NCBI GenBank assembly: GCA_029979265.1
Contig: JAPOHW010000003.1
Coordinates: 1 to 64,000, forward strand
Source: Actinomycetota bacterium
Lineage (GTDB): Bacteria > Actinomycetota > Acidimicrobiia > Acidimicrobiales > Aldehydirespiratoraceae
DNA: 64,000 nucleotides
Reading direction: 5' to 3'
Positions 42,201 to 50,608 of the stretch are shown in pieces. The stretch's first letter is position 1. Each line of letters opens with the position of its first letter. The notes beneath the pieces were generated by a model, which was not told the DNA's origin, made no database searches, and worked only from the letters and a program-made list of their open reading frames with translations. Both the position numbers and the translations under genes were made by a program.

Positions 42201-42953
42201 GACGCCGAGCTTGCCGTCCCGGGTTTTTCGAATCAGCTCCTCGTACGCCTCCACGAACTGTTCGAAGTCGAGCGTGTCGGCCCTCTTGATGCACGGAACC
42301 ATGAGCGTGCGGGTCCCGTCGGGCTTTTCGAGGTCGACGGCGATCCCGAGCCCGACGTGTTCGTTGCGCAGCAACATCGGCTTGCCGTCATGGGTCGTGG
42401 TGTAGGTGTTGTTCATCGCTGGCATCGAGTCGGCAATGGCGCGAACAACGGCGTACCCGATCAGGTGTGTGAACGAGATCTTGCCGCGCAGCTTGCGGGC
42501 CAAGAAGCCGTTGATGACCTTGCGGTTGACCTCCAACAACTTCGCCGGCACCTGGCGAAACGATGTGGCGGTCGGCACCTCGAGACTCGCCTCCATGTTT
42601 GCTGCAATGCGTGCCGCTGCGCCGCGAATAGGTTCACCCTCGGGTGCTGCGGAGTGCTCGCCGGTCGTCGGCGGGGCGGTGGGGTCGTTCACCACTGCCT
42701 CTGCCTTCGTCTGTGGGGCGGGTTCGGGGACCGGTATTGCCGGTTTCGTCACCTCGCTCGAGTTGACCTCGATGGTCGAAGCCGTCGAAGGTACCGACGG
42801 GGCGGCCCCATTGGCCGGTTCGCCCTCGAACAGGGCCCGCCATTCAGGAGCAACCGAGCTTGGGTCGAGCGCCCACTGCGCTCGCATCTCGTCGGCCATC
42901 CAGGCATTCGGGCCGAGATCAGAAGGGTCGTTGATGGACACGCGCCACAGCAT
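39264..42953 (-). CDS. kgd: Multifunctional 2-oxoglutarate decarboxylase/dehydrogenase (Kgd)
   Basis: A 1229-residue fused enzyme seen in actinobacteria. An N-terminal E1 tail ([13 protein letters not shown]), a Pro/Ala linker and an E2-like succinyltransferase domain ([45 protein letters not shown]) come first. The thiamine-diphosphate E1 domain has [48 protein letters not shown] and [20 protein letters not shown]. There is no lipoyl domain, as in other Kgd proteins. It oxidises or decarboxylates 2-oxoglutarate in the TCA cycle, feeding E2/E3 partners. Start is ambiguous: ATG 42953 or GTG 42941. Confidence 0.96.
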   Translation of the reverse strand: [1229 protein letters not shown]

Positions 42954-42981
42954 ACGAGCCGACCGCGGTATGGTCCGACGG

Positions 42982-43764
42982 GTGCGGATCGCGACGTGGA
43001 ATGTCAACTCCTTGAACGCCCGAGTCGGCCGGGTCGAGCGCTGGTTGAAGACCTTCGAACCCGATGTGTTGTGCCTGCAGGAGACGAAGCTCGCCGACGA
43101 TGCATTTCCGGCACTCGCCTTCGAGGCGCTCGGCTACGAGTCCTTCCACCATGGGCAGGGCCAATGGAACGGCGTGGCGATCCTCAGCAAGGTCGGGCTC
43201 GACGACCCGATCGGTGGGTTCGGTGACGGTGCCGACCCTGACGTTGATGCTCGGATCGCCTGGGCGACATGCGGCGGTGTCCGCGTCGCCAGCTGCTACG
43301 TCCCCAACGGCCGGTCGCTCGACCATGAGCACTACCAGTACAAGTTGCGATGGCTCGATCGGCTCGCCGGCGATCTCGACGGGCAGTGCGACCCGGGCGA
43401 CGATGTTGTTGTCGTCGGCGACTACAACATCTGCCCAGCCGACATGGACTGCTGGGACCCGAAGGCGTTCGCAACCCAGACACACACCAGCCAGGCCGAG
43501 CGCGACAAGCTCGCTGCGCTCGAAGCGTGGGGCCTGGTGGACGTCTTTCGTGAGCACCATGACGCCGATCGTCTCTATTCGTGGTGGGACTACCGCGGCG
43601 GCAACTTCCACAAGAAGATGGGCTTGCGAATCGATCTGCTCATGACCACGCAATCCGTCGCTGATGCAACGCGCGTGGCGCTGATCGATCGCAACGAACG
43701 CAAGGGTCCCAAAGACGACCCGCCCTCCGATCATGCTCCGGTCTTCATCGACGTGGAGCGCTGA
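42982..43764 (+). CDS. xthA: Exodeoxyribonuclease III (AP endonuclease)
   Basis: A 260-residue EEP-fold nuclease of the ExoIII family, which nicks abasic sites and trims 3' blocks. Motifs are IATWNVNSLNAR, LCLQETKLADD (catalytic Glu), SCYVPNGRS, VVVGDYNICPADMD (Asp/Asn pair), WWDYRGGNFHKKMGLRIDLLM and SDHAPVFIDV with the catalytic DH. The GTG at 42982 places the canonical N-terminus exactly; ATG 42970 is possible. It is divergent from kgd with only about 28 bp between starts, so at least one transcript is probably leaderless. Confidence 0.94.
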   Translation: MRIATWNVNSLNARVGRVERWLKTFEPDVLCLQETKLADDAFPALAFEALGYESFHHGQGQWNGVAILSKVGLDDPIGGFGDGADPDVDARIAWATCGGVRVASCYVPNGRSLDHEHYQYKLRWLDRLAGDLDGQCDPGDDVVVVGDYNICPADMDCWDPKAFATQTHTSQAERDKLAALEAWGLVDVFREHHDADRLYSWWDYRGGNFHKKMGLRIDLLMTTQSVADATRVALIDRNERKGPKDDPPSDHAPVFIDVER

Positions 43765-43767
43765 GGC

Positions 43768-45912
43768 GTGCTGATCCCGCTCGACGAGCATCAGCTCCTC
43801 GTCTTTTGGACGCAGCTGCTTCTCCTCGTGGCCTTTGCCCGGCTGTTCGGCGAGATCATGCGCCGGGTCAACTTGCCGTCCGTCATCGGTCAACTGGCCG
43901 CCGGCGTTGTTCTCGGCCCGTCGATCTTCGGCAGGGTCTGGCCCGATGGCTTCCATTGGTTCTTGCCCGACGACGAGATGCAGTCCGGTGCGCTCTACGC
44001 CGTGTCCTGGCTCGGTGTTGCGCTGTTGTTGATCACCGCCGGCTTCGAGACCGACCTCGGGCTCATCCGCCGCCTCGGCAGGGCCGCCGCACTCGTCGCC
44101 GGTTTCTCGCTCTTCGTTCCGCTCGTCGGTGGCCTGATCGTCGGCGAACTCCTGCCTGAGGAGTTTGTCGGTGCCGAGTCCGAGCGCCTGGTGTTCGCGC
44201 TCTTCGTCGCCGCTGCACTCTCGGTGTCGGCGCTCGCCGTGATCGCCAAGATCCTCAGTGAGCTCGGCCTGATGCGTCGTGACTTCGGTCAGATCACTGT
44301 CGCAGCAGGCATGGCGAACGACGTGGTCGGTTGGGTGATGCTTGCGATCTTCGCCGGCTTTGCGACCTCGGGTGCGGTCTCGCTCGGTGGCATCACGAAG
44401 ACGGTTGGTGGTCTGGTCGTCTTCGTGGTTCTGGCGATGACTGTGGGCCAGCGCGTCGTCGACCGCGCCCTTCGGTACGTTCGCCGAAACGGTCCGAACA
44501 TCCCGGCTGCGATGACCGTCGTCATCGCCACGATGCTGATCTATGGCGTCGCCACCCAGGCCCTCGGTATCGAGGCGGTGCTCGGCGCCTTCGTTGCCGG
44601 TGTCGTGCTTCATCGCTCCCGCTTCCAGCAACAGGAGGTGCTGCACCATGTCGAGTCGATCACCGACAGCTTTCTTGCCCCCGTTTTCTTCGCAACCGCC
44701 GGACTCCGCGTCGATCTGACGCTGCTCGGTGAAGGCGATGCCCTGCAATGGGCGTTCGTCGTGGTGCTGGTTGCGATCGTCGCCAAGTTCGCTGGTGCAT
44801 TCGTCGGTGCCCGACTGGCCGGTCAGTCTCGTCGTGCTGCGTCGGCGCTCGGTGCCGGCCTCAATGCCAGAGGTGCCTTGGAGATCGTCATCGCATCGGT
44901 CGGTCTGTCGCTGGGCGTCTTCACCGAGACGGCATACACGGTGATCGTGATCGTGCCGCTCGTGACATCGATCTTTGCCGCAGTCAGCTTGCGGATCGTC
45001 GTTCGTGATTGGCGAGGCAGTGAGGAAGAGCAGGAGCGACTCGACCGCGAAGAGGCGCTGTCGAGAAACCTCGTGGTCAAGTCGTCTCGGATCCTGCTCC
45101 CGTCGCAGGGGCACCCCGCATCGATCTCCGCAGCGCAGATCGTGCAGTTCGCGTGGCCGAAGGAAGCGCCGGCAACGATTCTCACTGTGGGGGGAGGGGA
45201 GCAGGTCGACGTCGAGGTACTGAGAGCCGTCCTCGACGAGCGCGAGGTCGACCACGCACGGGCGCAGGGTCCCGGCGTTGCCGCCGCGATCGTCACCGAG
45301 TCGAAGCTCGGGTACGGCGTGGTCGTTGTCGGTGTCGCTGCCCGCCACGAAGGTGTGCTGTATTCGCCGATGGTCGACGAGATGCTCCTCGATGCTGTCA
45401 CCCCTGTCGTGATCGTGCGCCGAGCACGAGGCCTCGAGCGGCCACTCCCAGCCGCGTTCTCTCGAGTGATCGTGCCGGTGACCGGCACACGGTCGTCTCG
45501 GTCGGCCCAAGAGGTTGCCTTTGCAATCTCGACCCAGCTCGGCACCGAAGTGGTGCTCTCACACGTCGTCGATCGCGTCAACGAGTTGCCCCGCATCTTC
45601 GCCCGCCGGAATCCGGTCGACGATCCTGTCCACACGGCGGCGGTCTCGATGATGGCCCGTGCTGTCGAGCGGGCGAACCAAGCAGGGATCGAACCGCGTG
45701 AACTCATCCGGGACGGACGTTCGGCCGGGGAAGCGCTCGTCCAGGTGGCCCGGTCCGAGGAAGCCGACCTCGTCGTGCTCGGTGCTCAGCTCCGCAATGT
45801 CGACGGCCGGCCCTTCCTCGGCCGCACCGTGGAAACCGTGCTCGAGCGCTGCGACGCCACCGTGGTCGTCGTGGCGCAGCCCCGCCAGCGTGCCGAAGAC
45901 GGCAGCGACTAG
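43768..45912 (+). CDS. CPA2-type cation/proton antiporter with C-terminal USP-like domains
   Basis: A 714-residue protein. Residues 1-410 form an Na+/H+ exchanger (KefB/NapA type) with about 12 hydrophobic segments, LPSVIGQLAAGVVLGPSIFG at the start, GMANDVVGWVMLAIFAG in place of the ND transport motif, and FFATAGLRVDLTLL. Residues about 450-710 hold universal-stress-protein-like repeats: the second has RVIVPVTGTRSSRSAQEVAF, then EEADLVVLGAQ and RCDATVVVVAQP. USP domains can bind nucleotides and may regulate transport. GTG start 3 bp after the xthA stop, so coupled to it. Confidence 0.9.
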   Translation: MLIPLDEHQLLVFWTQLLLLVAFARLFGEIMRRVNLPSVIGQLAAGVVLGPSIFGRVWPDGFHWFLPDDEMQSGALYAVSWLGVALLLITAGFETDLGLIRRLGRAAALVAGFSLFVPLVGGLIVGELLPEEFVGAESERLVFALFVAAALSVSALAVIAKILSELGLMRRDFGQITVAAGMANDVVGWVMLAIFAGFATSGAVSLGGITKTVGGLVVFVVLAMTVGQRVVDRALRYVRRNGPNIPAAMTVVIATMLIYGVATQALGIEAVLGAFVAGVVLHRSRFQQQEVLHHVESITDSFLAPVFFATAGLRVDLTLLGEGDALQWAFVVVLVAIVAKFAGAFVGARLAGQSRRAASALGAGLNARGALEIVIASVGLSLGVFTETAYTVIVIVPLVTSIFAAVSLRIVVRDWRGSEEEQERLDREEALSRNLVVKSSRILLPSQGHPASISAAQIVQFAWPKEAPATILTVGGGEQVDVEVLRAVLDEREVDHARAQGPGVAAAIVTESKLGYGVVVVGVAARHEGVLYSPMVDEMLLDAVTPVVIVRRARGLERPLPAAFSRVIVPVTGTRSSRSAQEVAFAISTQLGTEVVLSHVVDRVNELPRIFARRNPVDDPVHTAAVSMMARAVERANQAGIEPRELIRDGRSAGEALVQVARSEEADLVVLGAQLRNVDGRPFLGRTVETVLERCDATVVVVAQPRQRAEDGSD

Positions 45913-47868
45913 CTAGTCGTCGAGGCAGGTGATTTCCAGCAGCTTGAGGCCGAAGCGGCGAGCGCGGCTCTGGCCCATTCCGTCGATGGCAGCGAGCTCG
46001 TCCATGCGACAGGGGCGCTCGATCGAGAGTTGCTCGACGGTCCAGTCCGACAGCACTGCAGTCGGTGCGACGCGAGCCCGTTCCGCAGCATCCTCGCGCC
46101 ACAACAACAACTGGTCTCGGACATGGTCCCGTTCGGTGCGATCCGTCACGGTCAGGTCGGTCTCGGGAACGGCTGCGATCTTTGCCCGGAGATTTGCAAT
46201 CGAGGGGCGTTCGTCGGGAAGCGGCGCAGGATCGCCGCGGAATGCGTCGATCCACGGCGATGGGTGTCGTTCGACCAGCGAACTTCCGATCTCTCGGGTT
46301 CGGGCCCACGAAACGTGGAGCTGGCGCTCGGCGCGCGTGGCCGCAACGTAGAGAAGCCGACGTTCCTCGCTGCGAGCTGCGACACCACGTGCGTGGGCGA
46401 TCGGAACGTAGCCGTCTTCGATTCCGACAAGATGGACGATCGGCCATTCGAGACCCTTGGCAGCGTGGAATGTCACCAGGTCGACGCCGTCGTTGACACC
46501 GTCGACGCGGTCGTCGTTGCGAAGTGATGCGGTGAAGTCGGCGACCGTCGCGCGCCGCTCGAGTTCGAGGTGGCCCCGGGCGACGTCGAGGAAGGCGCGC
46601 ACCATCATGCGACGCTCTTCGCTGAGACCTTCGGCCTGATCGGGTGGGTCGATCGAGGCCTCCGTCAACACCTTGCTCAGGGGCATGTCGTCGTTCCACC
46701 CGTCGAGCAGTTCCATGATCTCGGGTCGGCGGAGCAGTGCCCCATCGCCACGCGAGCGCGTCGGAATGCCGGCTCGCTCCAGCGCAGACCGCAGGGCCGG
46801 CAGTTGGGCGTTGGTTCGGGCGAGGATCGCCTGGTGCCGCCATGGAGCACCCGGCTTGTGGGCGCCGCGGACTGAACGGGCGATTGCGATCGCCTCGGTG
46901 TCGCCATCGAGTTCGCGAATGGTTGGTTCATCACCGGCTGGACGAGCCGCCGGTTGCGGTTCGATGCCGAGCACTCGGGCTGCTGCTCCGAGGATCTCCG
47001 GGGTCGACCGAAAGTTGGTGCGGAGTCGAAGCACTGCGGTACCGGGGAGGTGATCACCGATGTTGTCGAGCAGGTCGGGTTCTGCGCCGTTCCAGCCGTA
47101 GATGGCTTGGTTGGGATCCCCGACCACGACGAGCGTCGAGTCTGGGCCGAGCCACGAACGAAGGAGTGCGAACTGGAGAGGGTTCACATCCTGGAACTCG
47201 TCGACGAGCAGGTGGCGGTGTCGCCAGCGTTGCGCAGCGGCGAACCGTTCGTCCTGGGTCATCGTCGCATGACACAGGGCGAGGAGGTCGTCGAAATCGA
47301 CAAGTCGCCGTGTTCGTTTGGCCTCGTCGTAGTCGGCGTACACCTTCGCCACGAATGCGAGCCCGCGACCGGGCCGTCGGCCGGCGGCCGCGGCAGCGTC
47401 AGGGTATGCAGCCGGTGTGATCAGCCGAGCCCGCGACCAGCCGATCTCGGCGTCGATGTCGGCAATGGTGGCGCGGTCGAGCTTCGGATTGTGTTGTGCG
47501 AGGAACGACATGCGGCGGTCGAGCAGTTCAGGCGGCTTCCGGCCCGCATCGGCCCACCGGTTGCGGAGAACCGCAAGGGCAATCGAGTGAAAGGTGCCGG
47601 CTGCGATGTCGTCGCGCAGACCGAGTGCCCGGGTCCGGCGGCGGAGTTCACCCGCGGCGCGTCGGGTGAAGGTGACCGCAAGCACCTTGCGGGGGTCGAT
47701 GGCGCCGGTCGTGGCCTGCCACGCGATGCGGCGGGTGAGCACCCTGGTCTTCCCGGAACCGGCACCAGCAATGATCGCAAGCGGACTCGCCCTGGTCGTG
47801 ACCGCGTCACGCTGCTCGTCGGTGAGGTCCTCCAAGAGGACGTCGGCATCGCCGAGGCGTTCGACCAC
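45913..47868 (-). CDS. uvrD2: UvrD2-like superfamily 1 DNA helicase with HRDC domain
   Basis: A 651-residue 3'-5' SF1A helicase. Motifs are Walker A in IIAGAGSGKTRVLTRRIAW, VTFTRRAAGELRRR (Ia), LVDEFQDVNPLQF (II), VVGDPNQAIYGWNGAEP (III), LRTNFRSTPEI (IV), VTFHAAKGLEWPIVHLVG (V) and YVAATRAERQLHVSW (VI). The C-terminus has an HRDC-like segment (DELAAIDGMGQSRARRFG) ending at the stop; mycobacterial UvrD2 adds a tetracysteine after it, absent here. GTG start with an adjacent AAGGA. Its stop sits 1 bp after the convergent antiporter stop. Confidence 0.92.
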   Translation of the reverse strand: MVERLGDADVLLEDLTDEQRDAVTTRASPLAIIAGAGSGKTRVLTRRIAWQATTGAIDPRKVLAVTFTRRAAGELRRRTRALGLRDDIAAGTFHSIALAVLRNRWADAGRKPPELLDRRMSFLAQHNPKLDRATIADIDAEIGWSRARLITPAAYPDAAAAAGRRPGRGLAFVAKVYADYDEAKRTRRLVDFDDLLALCHATMTQDERFAAAQRWRHRHLLVDEFQDVNPLQFALLRSWLGPDSTLVVVGDPNQAIYGWNGAEPDLLDNIGDHLPGTAVLRLRTNFRSTPEILGAAARVLGIEPQPAARPAGDEPTIRELDGDTEAIAIARSVRGAHKPGAPWRHQAILARTNAQLPALRSALERAGIPTRSRGDGALLRRPEIMELLDGWNDDMPLSKVLTEASIDPPDQAEGLSEERRMMVRAFLDVARGHLELERRATVADFTASLRNDDRVDGVNDGVDLVTFHAAKGLEWPIVHLVGIEDGYVPIAHARGVAARSEERRLLYVAATRAERQLHVSWARTREIGSSLVERHPSPWIDAFRGDPAPLPDERPSIANLRAKIAAVPETDLTVTDRTERDHVRDQLLLWREDAAERARVAPTAVLSDWTVEQLSIERPCRMDELAAIDGMGQSRARRFGLKLLEITCLDD

Positions 47869-47903
47869 TCCTTGACCCTAGGCGGGCTGGGTAGTTTGCG
47901 GGT

Positions 47904-48248
47904 ATGGAACCGATGCCTCGTCGAGCGTTCGAGCGCCTGGTCGCAGATGCACTCGACGCCCTCCCCGAGGAACTGGGCCGCCTGATGGAGAACGTTGCCG
48001 TGGTGGTGGAGGATCGGCACCCCACCGACGACCTGCTCGGCCTGTACGAAGGCGTACCTCTCACCGAGCGTGATGACTACGGCGGACTCGTCATGCCGGA
48101 CCTGATCACGCTCTATCGCTTGTCGTTGTGCGACTTCGTTCGAAACGAGGAGGAACTGGTCGAGGAGGTGACCATCACCGTGGTCCACGAGATTGCGCAT
48201 CATTTTGGGATCGACGACGACAGACTGCACGAGTGGGGATGGGGATGA
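47904..48248 (+). CDS. Minimal zincin-type metallopeptidase
   Basis: A 114-residue member of the bacterial minimal MMP-like (zincin) family. The catalytic HExxH is in TITVVHEIAHHFGIDDDRLHEWGW near the C-terminus, with D-x-x-L-H-E after it in the typical position. VALL-type helices and VVVEDRHPTDDLLGLYEG match the family N-terminal half. The physiological substrate is unknown and several homologues may be inactive. The first ATG at 47904 is used; one at 47913 is equally possible. Confidence 0.85.
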   Translation: MEPMPRRAFERLVADALDALPEELGRLMENVAVVVEDRHPTDDLLGLYEGVPLTERDDYGGLVMPDLITLYRLSLCDFVRNEEELVEEVTITVVHEIAHHFGIDDDRLHEWGWG

Positions 48249-48369
48249 ACAGCGTGGCTACGAAGCGCTGGTGCTCGATGTCCGGCAACGGGCCGCCGGT
48301 GGTTCGGTTCTCCGAGTGTTCACCCTGGCGACGCCGCGGTGCTACTGACGATCAGCGAGACTTCGAGGC

Positions 48370-49395
48370 ATGACGACGTCGGTGGGCATCAACGGGTTCG
48401 GACGGATCGGACGGCTCGCCGTGAGGGGTCTGCAGCGCCATGGCGATCTCGAGGTCGTCCACGTGAACGAACTCGCCGGAAATGTTGCGACGGCAGCGCA
48501 TCTTCTCGAGTTCGATACAGTCCATGGCCGCTACGACGGTGAGGTCGCCGTCGACGGTGACGCGTTGCTCGTTGACGGAGCAAGGGTCGGCTACTCGTCG
48601 TTCGAGGAACCGGAACGCATTCCGTGGAGCGACTTCGGGGTGGACATCGTCCTCGAAGCGACTGGGGCCTTCAAGACGATCGAGACCCTCGAGCCGCATC
48701 TCACAGCCGGTGCCCGCAAGGTGATCGTTGCAGCACCGGTGGCGAGTCCGGGGGTGCCCAACGTTGTCGTCGGGTGCAATGACGAGGTCTACAAACCCGC
48801 CGAGCACGACATCCTCACCGCGGCATCCTGCACCACCAACTCGTTGGCGCCGGTCGTGAAGGTTCTGCACGAACAGATCGGGATCGAGCGGGGCGTCCTC
48901 ACAACGATCCACGATGCGACAAACACCCAGGTGATCGTCGATGCTCCGCATCCGGATCTGCGGCGAGCTCGCTCTGCGTTGAACTCACTGATTCCCACCT
49001 CGACGGGGTCTGCGACGGCCATTGCGATGATCTACCCCGAGTTGCAGGGCAAGCTCGACGGGCTCGCTGTGCGGGTCCCGCTCCTCAACGCCTCGCTCAC
49101 CGATGCAGTGTTCACGTTCGGGCGCGACGTGACGGCTGACGAGATCAACGACCGACTCCGGGTTGCGGCGCACGGTGAGTTGGAGGGGATCCTCGGCTTC
49201 GAAGATCGACCCCTCGTCTCGGCTGACTTCGTGAACGACAGCCGTTCGGGGATCGTGGACGGTCCATCCACGACCGTGGTCGATGGTCGTTTGGCGAAGG
49301 TGCTCGTCTGGTACGACAACGAGTACGGCTATGCGTTCCGACTCGCCGATCTTGCGGCGCGGGTTGCGGGCGAGCTCTCGTCTTCCCGGGAATGA
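48370..49395 (+). CDS. ArsJ-associated glyceraldehyde-3-phosphate dehydrogenase
   Basis: A 341-residue GAPDH. The NAD motif is VGINGFGRIGRLAVRGL, the catalytic C154 lies in TAASCTTNSLAPVVKVLHE, and the C-terminal VLVWYDNEYGYAFRLADL is present. VHVNELAGNVATAAHLLEFD replaces the NDLT...YDS pattern of glycolytic enzymes, as in the ArsJ-linked subtype. With arsenate this enzyme makes unstable 1-arseno-3-phosphoglycerate, exported by ArsJ. The stop overlaps the arsJ ATG (ATGA), confirming the pair. No arsR or arsC is adjacent. Confidence 0.9.
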   Translation: MTTSVGINGFGRIGRLAVRGLQRHGDLEVVHVNELAGNVATAAHLLEFDTVHGRYDGEVAVDGDALLVDGARVGYSSFEEPERIPWSDFGVDIVLEATGAFKTIETLEPHLTAGARKVIVAAPVASPGVPNVVVGCNDEVYKPAEHDILTAASCTTNSLAPVVKVLHEQIGIERGVLTTIHDATNTQVIVDAPHPDLRRARSALNSLIPTSTGSATAIAMIYPELQGKLDGLAVRVPLLNASLTDAVFTFGRDVTADEINDRLRVAAHGELEGILGFEDRPLVSADFVNDSRSGIVDGPSTTVVDGRLAKVLVWYDNEYGYAFRLADLAARVAGELSSSRE

Positions 49396-50588
49396 AGACC
49401 CGCAACTACGTCGTCGTCACCGTCGGCTATTGGGCGTTCACACTGACCGACGGGGCGCTGCGGATGCTCGTCCTGCTGCATTTCCATGATCTCGGCTACT
49501 CGCCCATTGCGCTGGCCTTCCTGTTCCTGCTCTACGAGGCCATGGGGGTGGCCACCAACCTGCTCGGTGGCTGGCTCGGTGCCCGTCGCGGCCTCGATCA
49601 GACGCTGTTGGCAGGGCTTGCCCTCCAGGTCGTTGCGCTCGCTGCGCTATCGCTGCACACCACGACGTGGGTCGAGTGGATCTCGGTGGTGTACGTGATG
49701 GCGGCGCAGGCGCTGTCGGGGATCGCGAAGGATCTCACGAAGACGAGTTCGAAGAGTGCGGTGAAGCTCGTTGCACCGCAGGGCTCGCTCTTCCGGCTCG
49801 TTGCGGTGCTGACCGGCTCGAAAAACGCTCTGAAGGGCGTCGGGTTCTTTCTCGGTGCTGCTCTGCTCTCGGCGCTCGGGTATCAGGGAGCCCTGCGATC
49901 GATGGCGGCATGCATCGCGGTGGCGCTGGTGGCGGTGGCAGTGCTGCTCGACGAGGACATCGGGAGAGCCAAAGAGAAGCCGCCGCTCGCCTCCGTGCTG
50001 TCCACCTCAGTCGCCGTCAACCGACTCTCTGCCGCTCGAATGTTCCTGTTCGGGTCGCGCGACATCTGGTTCGTGGTGGCGCTGCCCGTCTTTCTCAACG
50101 ACGCGTTCGGCTGGTCGTTCGAGGCAACTGGCGCCTTCCTCGCCACGTGGGTGGTCGGCTACGGCTTGGTGCAATCGATGGCGCCGCGCCTGCTCGGCCC
50201 GGGCGACGACATCGCCGCAGCGCAGCGATGGGCGTTTGGACTCGGCGTCGTCTCGGCGGCGATCGCCGTGGCTGTGACCTTCGAGGATGTGCGAATCCCG
50301 GCCGTGGTCGGTGGCTTGATCGTCTTCGGGATCGTGTTCGCCGTGAACTCCAGTCTTCACTCGTATCTGATCTTGGCGTATGCGGCCGACGAGGGTGTCA
50401 GCATGGATGTCGGCTACTACTACTCGGCCAACGCCGTGGGTCGTCTCGTCGGGACGTTTCTCAGCGGCGCGCTCTACCTGTGGGGTGGGTTCGAGCTTGC
50501 GATGTGGGGGTCCACGGTGTTCGTGGGGATCACCTGGCTGCTCACGCTGCGCCTCCCGCCACCGGTCGAGGCAGGGACCACCGGGTGA
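49392..50588 (+). CDS. arsJ: Organoarsenical efflux MFS permease ArsJ
   Basis: A 398-residue major-facilitator protein with about 12 hydrophobic segments. The N-terminus YWAFTLTDGALRMLVLLHFH, the loop LLGGWLGARRGL, and AAQALSGIAKDLTKTSSKSAVK are strongly ArsJ-specific, as is VLTGSKNALKGVGFFLGAAL. It exports 1-arseno-3-phosphoglycerate, giving arsenate resistance together with the coupled GAPDH. Its stop overlaps a GTG of the next gene. No operator was visible upstream of the pair. Confidence 0.92.
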   Translation: MKTRNYVVVTVGYWAFTLTDGALRMLVLLHFHDLGYSPIALAFLFLLYEAMGVATNLLGGWLGARRGLDQTLLAGLALQVVALAALSLHTTTWVEWISVVYVMAAQALSGIAKDLTKTSSKSAVKLVAPQGSLFRLVAVLTGSKNALKGVGFFLGAALLSALGYQGALRSMAACIAVALVAVAVLLDEDIGRAKEKPPLASVLSTSVAVNRLSAARMFLFGSRDIWFVVALPVFLNDAFGWSFEATGAFLATWVVGYGLVQSMAPRLLGPGDDIAAAQRWAFGLGVVSAAIAVAVTFEDVRIPAVVGGLIVFGIVFAVNSSLHSYLILAYAADEGVSMDVGYYYSANAVGRLVGTFLSGALYLWGGFELAMWGSTVFVGITWLLTLRLPPPVEAGTTG

Positions 50589-50608
50589 GCGCGCAGTACG
50601 CTTTGGCC

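Noticed and set aside
39699-43226. 1175-residue plus-strand frame opposite kgd
   Set aside because: Complement of kgd with no motif; shadow of strong codon bias.
42919-45510. 863-residue open frame on the minus strand
   Set aside because: It is antisense to xthA and the antiporter gene, has no recognisable domain, and has a composition dominated by His, Asp and Gln typical of shadow frames in GC-rich DNA.
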